Assembly: GCA_049999725.1 (NCBI GenBank)
Contig: JBNGIS010022766.1
Coordinates: 41,802 to 63,290, forward strand
Reading direction: 5' to 3'
Origin: Haplomitrium mnioides
Lineage: Eukaryota > Marchantiophyta > Haplomitriopsida > Calobryales
DNA: 21,489 bases
The notes under the pieces are model-generated. The model was not told where the DNA came from. It saw only the letters and a list, made by a program, of their open reading frames with translations, and ran no database searches. The translations under genes and the position numbers were made by a program. Every line of letters starts with the position of its first letter. The first letter of the stretch is position 1. Positions 1 through 9,327 of this stretch are shown here, one piece after another.

Positions 1-973
1 CAACCTCTGACGTTGGTTTCTTACCCTCCGGCTTTCGTTCTCCATTGCCAGAAGGCCAAGGAGTGGAAAACACGGCAGCAAAGTGGGGCTGCCTCTCTCA
101 CCACAGAAGGAGTGAGAGACGAAGATGAAGATTTACTTTCCTTTGTTGACGGCCTCAACGTGGCGTTCTACCAAGTCCACGGAGAGGCTAATGCTAGGCT
201 TAGTGAAACCTCGGTGTTTCACTTTAGCGATTGCTGACATTCCTTACGGTTACAACCTTAAGGAATGCAAGCATGATGATTCAAAGCCATTTTCAAAAGA
301 TGACATTTTTGACATGATGTCATCTTTTGCGACAATTACTACTTCGGAATTTTGGTCTTTTGTTGTTATTCATTCATCCCAACAATTTGGCATCGTGGAA
401 GATGCGCTTTCAAAAGTCGGCTGTGCAGTTGATCACGCCGTTTGGTAAGTTTTTCTTTCATTTTTTATTTTTGTTTTGATTTCTTTGTCTTTTATTTATC
501 TTACGTTGTCGTTACCTAGTTTAACCTTGTTGTTTTTTTTCCGCAGGGACAAAAGCAACATTCATCATTCCGGTGGTCCCAGAATTGCCCGTGCCCACGA
601 GTACTGGACTGTGGGCTATTGGTCAAAAGACGGAAAGAGGAGCATACGACATTTCAATTTGCAAGCTTCTTCTGCAACGGGACTTCTTCGGCAACCCATG
701 CATAGCGTTTTTAGCCGTCCTACAGTTTCTGTGAAGCTAAAACATCCAAGAGATGATGCTCCTGTGAATGTTTATTAGAAACCGCAGGCGTTATACAATT
801 TTTTTATTGACCATCTTTCTACAGAGCAAGATTGGATTCTCAATCTTTGCTCTGGGTCTAGCACATGCCTTGTCTGTGCTCTAAAGCTGATGTGAAATTG
901 CATCGCGGTGGAATATGATAGACGTCAGTCTATCTATATTCCTCAAAGGGTTTTGGAGATGGTTTCCTTTTGA
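1..973 (+). pseudogene. DNA methyltransferase-like pseudogene, copy A (5' end outside window)
   Basis: This is the 3' part of a gene related to copies B and C. Exon 2 runs from the window edge to 444. A 102-bp intron (445-546) has a GTAAGT donor and a CCGCAG acceptor, and splicing restores a Trp codon (TG|G). Exon 3 runs from 547 to about 973. In order one sees a DIPY tetrapeptide (236-247), in the place of the DPPY catalytic motif IV; the segment WSFVVIHSSQQFGI; GGPRIARAHEYWTVGYW; and CSGSST (848-865) followed by IAVEYDRRQ. The last two match the motif I/II pattern of amino-type (N6-adenine/N4-cytosine) DNA methyltransferases. Damage: a deletion near 197-200 shifts the frame (about 10 nt relative to C), TAG at 776-778 replaces Gln, TGA follows ALKLM, and the C-terminal tail seen in C is missing after TGA 971-973. 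The family assignment rests on motif order, not on a search. Confidence 0.72.
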
Positions 974-1102
974 TAGTCCCTTTTGATAGTCCAAGAATGG
1001 TTTGATCTCAATTTCTAATCTCAGAATTATGTGTAGGCTTTGCTCATTGTTTAGTGTCTTTGCGCATTTTAGGATTTGTAGCTCTTCTCCGGTTCTACTA
1101 CA

Positions 1103-1378
1103 GGCTTAAGCTAGGCAGTTGTTGTTCAGAGTATCGACACCCATTCGTCAAAGGGTTCTTGTTCAATGTCCATGCTTGTATAGGCTGTAGGGTTCTTCTT
1201 TAGATGCTTGGCGTGTTTTTGCTGTTGGATTGTAGTTGAAAGTCCATGCGTGCATGGCTTCGTTGTTCTTGTTGAGAGTGAAAGCAAGCAGAGTATTTAG
1301 GATTCTTGTTCAGAGTCTATGCGTGCATAGGCTTTACGGTTGTGGTTTGGAGTCTATGCTTGCATAGACTTTGTTGGC
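1103..1378 (+). repeat. 37-nt tandem array downstream of methyltransferase copy A
   Basis: About seven degenerate units of roughly 37 nt are present. Each combines a palindromic core like CTATGCGTGCATAG with a spacer resembling GGGTTCTTGTTCAGAGT. The array matches, in inverted orientation, the one at 8791-9165 behind copy C, so it belongs to the repeated element and is not a local microsatellite. Confidence 0.75.
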
Positions 1379-1572
1379 TACGATGCTCCAAGTCAGGTTT
1401 AAAGTCCTTATCCGATTAGACATTTAGGTTTTCCTCTAATTTTCTTCTATCGAAATATATATATTTTATTTCTTTTTTCTTGAATTTAATTTATTTTCAA
1501 TAGTGTCAAGTTTTTTCAAAATATTCGAATAATCAAAATGTTTGCTTTTTAAGTTTTCTTTCTAAATAAAAT
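1379..1572 (+). repeat. AT-rich tail of element copy A
   Basis: This non-coding AT-rich stretch aligns by eye with the reverse complement of about 8630-8815 behind copy C. Shared blocks are GCTACGATGCTC at the start, a CAATAGTGT block in the middle and CAAAATG(T/C)TTG near the end. It shows that copies A and C share several hundred bases of 3' flank beyond the coding region. Confidence 0.7.
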
Positions 1573-1672
1573 NNNNNNNNNNNNNNNNNNNNNNNNNNNN
1601 NNNNNNNNNNNNNNNNNNNNNNNNNNNNNNNNNNNNNNNNNNNNNNNNNNNNNNNNNNNNNNNNNNNNNNNN
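1573..1672. other. Assembly gap of 100 N
   Basis: Exactly 100 undetermined bases. That is the conventional placeholder for a gap of unknown size. It falls inside the AT-rich tail of copy A. By comparison with copy C (8490-8630) the missing sequence is probably more of that tail. Confidence 0.99.
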
Positions 1673-1708
1673 TTTTTGAATGCCAAATCTTCAAAAAAAA
1701 AATCGACT

Positions 1709-1761
1709 GTCAAGTGAAACAGGAACCCAGTAGCGGTTCCTGGTTCAAAGTAGCGGCTGTT
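1709..1761 (-). repeat. Terminal motif with perfect hairpin, end of copy A
   Basis: Read on the minus strand, the motif starts AACAGCCGCTACTTTGAACC and continues through an 8-bp hairpin: CAGGAACC at 1720-1727 and GGTTCCTG at 1735-1742, with a 7-nt loop. The heptamer GTAGCGG occurs twice on the plus strand. Related motifs occur at 8437-8489 and 20832-20877. Similarity to copy C stops abruptly at about 1761, as expected of an element terminus. Confidence 0.75.
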
Positions 1762-3190
1762 TTTTGTCTATGTAGTAACAAACACAAACATATGAGACAA
1801 AGGAAAAAAAGTAAAGTAAAAATAAAATAGATAAACTATCAGATGAAAAATCAAAATACAACTTACTAGACGTCGTGGTCAATTGCACAACAAACCTCTA
1901 GTAAAGCATCATCAACAATGCCAAACTATTGTGAAGAGTGGATAGTTACAAAAGACCAAAACCCAAAAGTAGTAACAATCGCAAAAGAAGAAACCATATC
2001 AAAAATATCATCCTTCAAAAAGGGTTTTGAGTCATCATCCTTATATTTCATAAGGTTAGAACTAAAAGAAGTATTAGCAATAGCAAAAGTAAAACATCTT
2101 GGTTTCACTAAACCCTTTAACTGGCGAGCATTAGACTCCCCATGGACTTGATAATATGCCACGTTGAGTCCATTGACATAGAACATTAAGTCCTCGTCTT
2201 GCTCATCAGACCCTCCTTCGGTCGAAAGAGCAGCAGCTTCATTTAATTGTCTTACCTTCCACTCTCTTACTTTCTAATAGTGGAGCAGAAAAGCAAGGGA
2301 GTAGGAGACAAGAGTCGAGGATTGATCTTCATCAATGGGGGCTTCTTTGATCCCCAAGATCTTTCAACCTTTAGCAGCGGCCATCGTTTTTTTGGCCAAC
2401 TGTCGTTTTAATGTTTTGTCCCCTTGTAAAAAAACAGAAAAACATGTTATACTAAAACCAAAAACAAAAACTTTGAGTAGTTGACAATAAGAGACTTAGT
2501 TGCCATGCTCGTTTGGACTCTCGAGTGATTGTATACCTAGACTCTTGAGTCTTTGCGCACTTGGACTCAAGAATTGGTGTAAGGCTGGACTTAAGAGTCC
2601 ATGCGCGCATGGACTCTCAAGTCTTTAGCGTAGAGACTCGAGAGTTGGCACGACATTGGACTCAAGAGTCCCTACGTGCAAGAACTCTTGAGAGTCCTTG
2701 CATGAATAGAGTTAAGAGTCCATGTGTACATGGACTCTCAAACCTTCATAAGCAAAATGAAAACAAGTTAGAAATCAGAATTGAAAAAAGAAAACACACT
2801 TACCGACAATTTCTCAAAACTTAAATAGAACGATGACATCTTCAACTCTTCGGTGTGAATGGGATACTCTATCCTTGCTTCTTCCTACATTTTGCAGTAC
2901 ACCTCCAAGCAGAAAGACTTGACCATCACCACCAAAACCTTGTGTCTCTCCAATTTATAAGACATCTCTTGGATCGATAGCTCTTTAGCTTCAACTTGTT
3001 TCACAACCGAAATTTTAATTTCATTGGGAAGACCCTAAAGAGACCTCAAGTGTATCCACTTCATGTCTTCTATCCACTTCATATCCCATATACTTTCAGA
3101 ATATGGGATTACAGGTTGCAAACCAATTTCAACTTATTTGGACTAGAATACTAAGCTAAGCAACCAAGATAGACAATAATTATTGGTTTA
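1762..3190 (-). pseudogene. DNA methyltransferase-like pseudogene, copy B (lacks the catalytic 3' exon)
   Basis: Exon 1 (about 3190 or earlier to 2804) carries residues such as EAKELSIQEMS and SFCLEVYC, matching copy C. It ends at a phase-0 GTAAGT donor at 2803. The intron contains a 24-nt palindromic array. Exon 2 (about 2422-1867) follows one frame with LNVAYYQVHGESNARQLKG and KPRCFTFAIANTSF, where motif IV has become NTSF. A 99-bp intron (1866-1768) keeps its donor and acceptor. Exon 3 breaks off after about ten bases, where the terminal motif of copy A begins. Stops include two TAG in exon 1 and TAG for Gln or Trp in exon 2 (for example 1926-1928 and 1867-1869). Part of exon 1 equivalent to about 11473-11515 of copy C is deleted. 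It cannot encode a complete enzyme. Confidence 0.72.
2511..2745. repeat. 24-nt palindromic tandem array in intron 1 of copy B
   Basis: About ten degenerate units of 24 nt alternate two palindromes of the type GGACTCAAGAGTCC and ATGCGCGCAT. The plus-strand translation has an 8-residue period (LDLRVHAR, then MDSQV). The array lies between the donor at 2803 and the acceptor at about 2423, the same intron as the larger array in copy C. The central dinucleotides differ (CTCAAGAG here, CTTCGAAG in C), so the two arrays diverged or homogenised separately. Confidence 0.8.
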
Positions 3191-3954
3191 AGACTCTATA
3201 AGTTATAAACAAACAATAGAGAGTTTGATTTTTATGACCATTACAAGGTCAGATCTGAGTTATGTTGTGGTTTTGTGTAACACTACACACACATATTACA
3301 CATACAAGTGAGTGCAAGTAATATACATACAAGTTAGCACAAAGAGGGGAGTCTGGGTGTCGCAGTGCTCATCTATATATTTCCAGGTCTCAACACACAT
3401 TTTGTGTAACTTGGATGTTACTGAGCTCCACAAGGATTTCGATTTCGAAGATCGTCCAGCCCACGGAGAAGGAAATGACAAACGCAATAGCATGTGCACC
3501 GTAGTAGTAGTAGTAGAGGTAGTAGTACTGCAACTAGTTCAGACAGGTTCTATAAAGAAACTTTGAAAACCTACAAAGTAGAAGATACCTTCTTTTTACA
3601 CTAGATAGAAAGCACTTTGCCTACATAGGTGAAAGAACCCTATTGGTTTCTTTTCTATTCTACTGTAATTGGACCACCCTTTACTTTTATTCTCTTTTTG
3701 CAATATGTCATTATCTGAGAACCTTCTATTTGCTTTAATTTTCTACTTGTTATGTGTCTTTATCTTCTTCAAAAGTAGTACTTCTAGATTTTATCTTTCC
3801 ATTTAATTCAATAACCTTCTCTCATCTTGCCACACATCATTCTCTCTATAATGACAACCAATTTTTAATACTTTAACTTAGTAATAGCTTTCTAAACATA
3901 GTTGGCTTTATATCTTGCTTTATTTTTAGTTATTGCTTACTAAAGTTAGTACTC
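3191..3954. other. Unassigned stretch with a GTA microsatellite
   Basis: No coding signature was recognised. It holds a GTA trinucleotide repeat at 3501-3529. On the minus strand it lies directly downstream of the chromovirus pol end, so part of it could be that element's 3' LTR, but I could not define TG...CA ends or find a matching copy in the window. Confidence 0.5.
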
Positions 3955-5543
3955 GTTTTAATCCTCCCTACTTTTAAGAGGCAATATCCTTGTTGCAAGC
4001 AAGAGAGTTCTCAAAAGAGTGAACAAGCGTGGATATATTTGGCAAATTCTCCAAGGGCTCCCAAATAGCTTCATAAAGGAGAGAGAGACTTTCCAAAAAA
4101 CCAAATATTTCACAATCTTACGATGGCCACGTAGACGCGTAAGTTTTTTCAAGAATTGTTCCACGTTAAATTCTTCATGACCATCAATAAGCTCAGGTGG
4201 TGAAGAGAGTTCTTGGGTACAAATAAAGATGGTAGAGCAAGATACAAAAGCATGTAATTAAAAGACATGAAAAACGAGATGAATCTTCATGTGAGAAGGT
4301 AAAATCAATTAATATACCACTTCACCAATACAAGCAGAAATAGAAAATGATCTATTAAAGAAAATGAAGAGCTTACAAGAGCAAAGCAAAGAAAGATTGG
4401 AAGTAGAAAGCCATACTCTGTCACTTATAGCAAAGGTCACCTCACGATGATGAGCATTGGCACATTGTTTTTGGAAATTACGAGCAACTTCAAGGTTTTA
4501 CTTAGCATATTGGATGTCGTGGTGTGAACAATGGAGAAAATTATTGTTGGATGAATTCTTAGAGGTTGATGCAAGTTTAGAACTAGATAGTGTGGTTGGA
4601 TGCTCACCATACATAAAAAAGAAAGGCGTGGTTTGTGTGGAGTTGTTGATGGAGTTTTTGTAAGAGAACTCTATAAGAGATAGCAACCAATCTCATTCTT
4701 TTTGTTCTTCTAAGATAAAATCCTGAAATAGATCTTGAATGGTGTGGTTGATATTTTTTGTCTTATTATCTAATTCAGGGTGATAAGTAGTAGACATGGT
4801 AAGTTTGGTCTTGAAATGACTAACTATAGTGTGTAAAACATGCTCGTGAATTGAGTGCCGTAATTAGAAATAGAAACTTTGTAGATATTATAGTGAGAGT
4901 AGACTTCTTCTCAAAAAATTTGTACTAACTCAAGTGTATCACTAATTTGGTAGTTAGACAAATAAGAATCATTTGCTAGGTTTATCCACAAAGACAACAA
5001 TAACTTCATAACCGTAGAAGTACATTGTAGCTCATATACAATTTCTCTAATGATATACTTCTATTGTTGATTTGGTATTGGTAACGGTTGTAATAAGCCT
5101 CCACATTTAAGATTGGTAGCTTTGTTTTGTTGACAAGCCAAACAACTCCAAACATATGCCTTCACATCTGCATACATCTTAGGTCAATAATGATCTCATT
5201 GAAAATTGTCCAAAGTTTTCTCAGCTTCAACATGTTCACTAATTGTAGAATCATATTGTTAGTCGTTTGGGAACAGAACTACCCCGAAAAGATTTTAAAT
5301 TTGGTTCGTATGTTGTGTTTTTTCTGTAGCAAGAGCACATTGTTCATCCTTAGATACCAAACCACGACAAATATGAGTTAAGAATGGAAGGGTGACAATG
5401 ATCATGTAGGGGCAAGGTGAGATAGCAAGTTCATCACATGGGAGAATCAAGTTGAGGCGATTAGGCGGAGCGACTAAAGCAATCAAGGAGCAATTGTGGA
5501 GGGCGGGCATCAAATTTTTTATGTCACACAATGAGCACATCAA
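3955..5543 (-). mobile_element. Decayed chromovirus (Ty3/gypsy) integrase and chromodomain fragment
   Basis: Read on the minus strand, the segment shows the end of a chromoviral pol. A zinc-binding region has CLACQQNK near 5130. The core has SNYGTQFTS and TMSTTYHPELD near 4770-4870, followed by FSYKNSINNSTQTTPFF and ITS-type C-terminal segments including LPSHMKIHLVFHV. A chromodomain lies at about 4200-4030 (PPELIDGHEEFNVEQ, then YLVFWK, then, one frame over, YEAIWEPLENLPN). Chromodomains of this type direct integration to heterochromatin by binding modified histones. Many stops and frameshifts are present. The catalytic Asp of the SDRGTQF-type motif is Asn (4863-4865) and the catalytic Glu is Lys (4756-4758). 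Gag, protease, reverse transcriptase and RNase H are absent, so this is a truncated dead copy unrelated to the element at 14848-20789, which has no chromodomain. Confidence 0.82.
3963..3976 (-). other. Candidate polypurine tract of the chromovirus
   Basis: The minus strand reads AAAAGTAGGGAGGA just after the chromodomain, overlapping the end of the reading frame. That is where plus-strand priming tracts of chromoviruses lie. No clear LTR start follows, so this is tentative. Confidence 0.35.
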
Positions 5544-8436
5544 GGTTGAATTGGAGCTAATTTTACAATGGAGTCACAGGAGGCCAGGTCTAGGAGCACA
5601 AAGCTGAAGAAAGAAGAGCCTAGAGGGGAACCATCCCTCATTAATAGCTAAAGACCCCAAGACTGGTGTAACCTTCAAACCTAATTGATAATAAAATAAA
5701 TTTTCTTACTTGGAGTATGAAAAATATGAGTGAGGGGAGGAAAACAAAGGGCCAAGTAAGGAGGCGACGACAACGAACAATAGCAGAGGAATGCAAAGGG
5801 CTATGGAAAATGGCAATGGGAGCTCGACGGTGTAGCAACATAGCAAATAGAGGTGCTCTACAGCAAGGATGGTGGCAAAAGAATGGCAAGATAGACTGAA
5901 CTAGCGGTGAGCTCAAAAGGTGTTAATGAAGGAAAAGAAGGGGGTACATGTTTTTTCCTTTTCTTTCTTTCTATTTTGTAATTACACCAAAGAAGGAGGA
6001 ACACATTCCCTTTCTAATTTAAATATTGTGGAGGTGAAACAATATCAGGCTTTATTAGAAAAAATAATAATAACAACAGCATGAGTTGCTGGAAAGAGAG
6101 GCTACTAGACCGGAAAAGATTGGGCCACCCGAGTTGAGTCGCAGAACAACTCCAACAAAGACGAGGCTAGGTGTCAAAGACAAGGGAAGCGTCTAATCTT
6201 AGTAAGAGACAAACCTGCACAATCCACAGAATAGGGGAGGATGTCAACATCAACAAATAGATAGAGCATGACCAAAACAGAGCTTCAGATAGCAGACCTT
6301 GGTGTAACAAAGAGGGCTATTCCATGAGACAAGGGTAGAACTATTGCGACTGCAAGAAAAGAATGCAAGGCATGAATTGAATAACCTCATTGAGCTAAGG
6401 TCTGCCCGTCAAACCACAAAGAGGTGGATTTTCCCATGCGCTTGGGAGACTCAAGAGGAGCGCTACTTCTTTAGTTGTATGCACCTACCACTCTAGCATT
6501 GGTGAGCTCATACTTGATCAAGGAAGCCAATCAAGTTGGAGTTGCAATTGTAACTATATCAATCAATAGGAAGATCCCTCTTGCCAACCACAGAGGGTCA
6601 CCTCTGTGTGAGCACAATATCATCATCATCATGCAAGGTCAAGTTTAAATATGAAGGATCGATTCCTTGATATGTGAATGCATAGGGTGGTTTTAGAAGA
6701 ATTTGAATATGCTAAGACCACTATCTAAGAATGAGATACATTATAATGAAGTATGGAATAGACGTAGAGGTTATTAAGGGAAACTTAGATTTGATCAGTT
6801 TTCTTCAATATGTGTAGATTTGAGTGCAAAGTAAATTGTATTCTTAGTGGAAATTTTGAGAAACTGATATTTTGTAAGAGGATATAATATTACTCAAGTA
6901 ACTAGTAGAAATTTAGAGAAGTGAAAAAGCTCTTGTAAGCCAAAAGTTATAATCGATAAAAGTTACAAAAATAATATGCAAGAAAAGTCAAAACAGAGAT
7001 GATCTACAAATTGTAAAATATAGCTATCATTAAATAGTTAGAAATCTTATTTTACAATCTTTCCAACAAGATATAGTACAAGAAAATTGAATAAGTACTA
7101 AGGATTTTATAGAGATTCTTCTAGAATAGACCAAAAAGAAGAAAAATCAAGAAAATTCAATTTGTTCTTTGACTTATTCTTTGAGAGAATCTAAAATTAT
7201 CATCCTTGGAATTATTTGTAGAGAAAAGCACAATGTATAAAAGTATTGGATCAACTGTTGATATTCTTTGACAAGAAAAGCTCCAGATGAGAAGCTTCTT
7301 CTTGAAGAAAAAAAACAAAAGGTGGACACTTTAGGAGCACTTTTAGGATTTAATAATTGGGGAGTTTATCACCATGGACTCTTTATCTATAGTGATAGAA
7401 TATTTAGTTTTACTCATAGTAATTATCTCAACTAGTATATAATGAGGAGGAAGAGAGAGTAAAAGAGCTTGAACTTGGACTTGTTTTCATTTTAGACTTG
7501 AGACTTTGGAGTGTGAGAGACCTTTGGAGAAGCAATTGGAGGAGCTCTTCGAGAATTTATTTTGAAGACTAATTGGATGAAAAGCACTTGAGGAGTAGTT
7601 TCTCATAGATTGAGGAGTGTATTGAGAGTTCTAAGAGTGAGAGCGTTTGGAGTAAAGAGTAGAAGACTTCCAAAATATTTTGTATTGAGTACTTATACTT
7701 TGTAGGCTTTGTAGAATTTGTTGTATATTGATGATTGCAGCCACACTCTAACCCCCCTCTCATATTCAATACGCACTCAACATCAAAGTCATATGAGGAG
7801 AAACCAACAAAGTCTCTAGCTTCACATTTTTGGTTCTGTTGTCCGAACCTCATTAATAAGAGGGAAAGAAGGTGGAAATTGGGTTTCATTGAGTTCAATG
7901 TCAAGTGTGGTCATGATGGGAAAGTAAGCACAAATTTGTGAAAATTTAAAGAGGATTGATAGCTCACTGCCACCACGCAACAACATTGAGTTGAAGATAT
8001 TCATCAATTCAGTGAGCTATTACTTATTTTTGATATGTGACTTTGCTTATTTAGCAACAATGTTGTATCAAGAACTGTACATTCCAATGGAATGGGTTTG
8101 GACCTTAGAGCATGAGTGAGCATTTCATCAAACCAAGGAAAGAGTTCTCAATGGTTTCAACAGATGATTAAGAAATGACCATTGTGGTACAAGTGTTTAT
8201 TATACCCAAAATACATTTGCGCCAAAGACTGGTGAAACAATTTGGAGTGGAACGAATGGAGCAATATTTAGAAGATCTAAATCCATTTGTTTTCTCGATT
8301 CTAATCCAACCTATTTATGATGTGAATATTTTTGTGTTATGGTAGATGTGGTAGGTGTGGTAGAAACAAGAAAGCAAAAAAGAAACAACACCAAGCTATC
8401 TAACCAAGATGGGCAAGATTCCAGTATTCTATAGCT
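5544..8436. other. AT-rich unassigned region between two repeats
   Basis: No reading frame here has recognisable domains, and the longest open frames (for example 5641-5916 and 7569-7904 on the minus strand) look like chance. Possible signals are an AATAAA on the minus strand at 6051-6056, a TATATAAT at 7436-7443 on the plus strand followed by purine-rich transcript-like sequence to about 7740, and GTGGTAG repeats near 8340-8365. The 7436-7740 part resembles the promoter and R region of an LTR, but no second copy lies in the window to confirm it. Confidence 0.5.
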
Positions 8437-8489
8437 AACAACCGCTACTTTGAACCAAGAACTGCTACTAAGTTCCTGCTTCACTTGGT
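8437..8489 (+). repeat. Terminal motif, end of copy C
   Basis: The motif starts AACAACCGCTACTTTGAACC and keeps an imperfect version of the hairpin seen at 1720-1742 (AGAACT and AGTTCCT arms). It is in the same orientation as the copy at 20832 and antisense to the methyltransferase copy C, exactly as the 1709-1761 motif is antisense to copy A. Confidence 0.75.
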
Positions 8490-8790
8490 AGTCAAAAAAT
8501 TTTCTTTGTGATTTGGCATTGAGAAACATCAATTTTACGTTTGTGATCTTTTTTTTTAAAGAAAATCATTTTTTAGAAATACAAATTGCATATTTTACAT
8601 TGAGATTATATTTTAAAAATTTCTTTATAAAAAACACCTAAGAAAACAAGCATTTTGGTTATTGAAATATTTTATTAAAACCTTACACTATTGTGAATAC
8701 ACTAAATTCATCAAAAATAAAATAAAAAACATATATCTTTTTATGAAAAAAATTACATGCAAACGTGAATGTTTAGTTGGGTACGGACTT
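8490..8790. repeat. AT-rich tail of element copy C
   Basis: This is the inverted counterpart of 1379-1720 behind copy A, with shared blocks ATTTGGCATT and AACAAGCATTTTGGTTATT. It is non-coding. Confidence 0.7.
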
Positions 8791-9165
8791 TCAACTAGAC
8801 TTTGAGCATCGTAGCTATTAAATCTTATGCAAGCATAGACTCCAAACTAGAACCCTAAAGCTTATACACGCATAGACTCCGAACGAGAATCCTAAAGCCT
8901 ATGTGTGCTAAGACTCTGAACAAGAACAATAAAGCTATGCACATATGGACTTTGAACTAGAACCCTAGAGCTATTTCACACAAAGATTCTAAACAAGAAC
9001 CCTAGAGCCTATGCACGCATAGACTTTGAACAAGAACCTTTTAGCTTATGCGTACATGGACTTCGAACAATAACTTGACAGCTTATATGCGAATGGACTC
9101 TGAATGAGAACTAGAAAGCCTTAATGCGCATAGACTCTGAACAATAATGTTAAGCTTGAGCAGCC
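8791..9165 (-). repeat. 37-nt tandem array downstream of copy C
   Basis: About ten units occur with a 36-37 nt period; the shared CATAGAC-type words are centred near 8837, 8874, 8911 and 8947. Each unit has the palindromic core CTATGCNCGCATAG and a spacer like GAACAAGAACCCTAAAGC. The array lies just past the predicted poly(A) site of the methyltransferase gene. Confidence 0.8.
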
Positions 9166-9258
9166 AAAGATTGCAAGAGTTGTTATGCTCAAGGACTTCA
9201 AGCCCATGAGCAAAATGGATTGAGAGAGCAACAAGATGAAACTTTGGAAAAAATAAAC

Positions 9259-9264
9259 TTTATT
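9259..9264 (-). terminator. Poly(A) signal of methyltransferase copy C
   Basis: AATAAA on the minus strand, 64 bases after the stop codon at 9328-9330, inside an AT-rich stretch. Its position and strand suit a cleavage and polyadenylation signal for the gene. Confidence 0.5.
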
Positions 9265-9327
9265 AATAATACAAATTGTTCAAACACATCCTCAGACTCT
9301 ATCCTCTTTGGGAGGAATTGTCTCATC

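Noticed and set aside
1740-1752. GGTTCAAA in the terminal motif as a tRNA-type B box or SINE
   Set aside because: The trailing CC of the B box is missing and no A box or tRNA-like fold was seen nearby.
1709-1761. Helitron 3' end
   Set aside because: There is a hairpin, but no CTRR terminus 10-12 bases beyond it and no RepHel protein segment anywhere in the window.
5641-5916. Minus-strand frame of 91 codons as a membrane protein gene
   Set aside because: Its composition looks like low-complexity chance translation. No start context, homologous motif or supporting neighbour was found.
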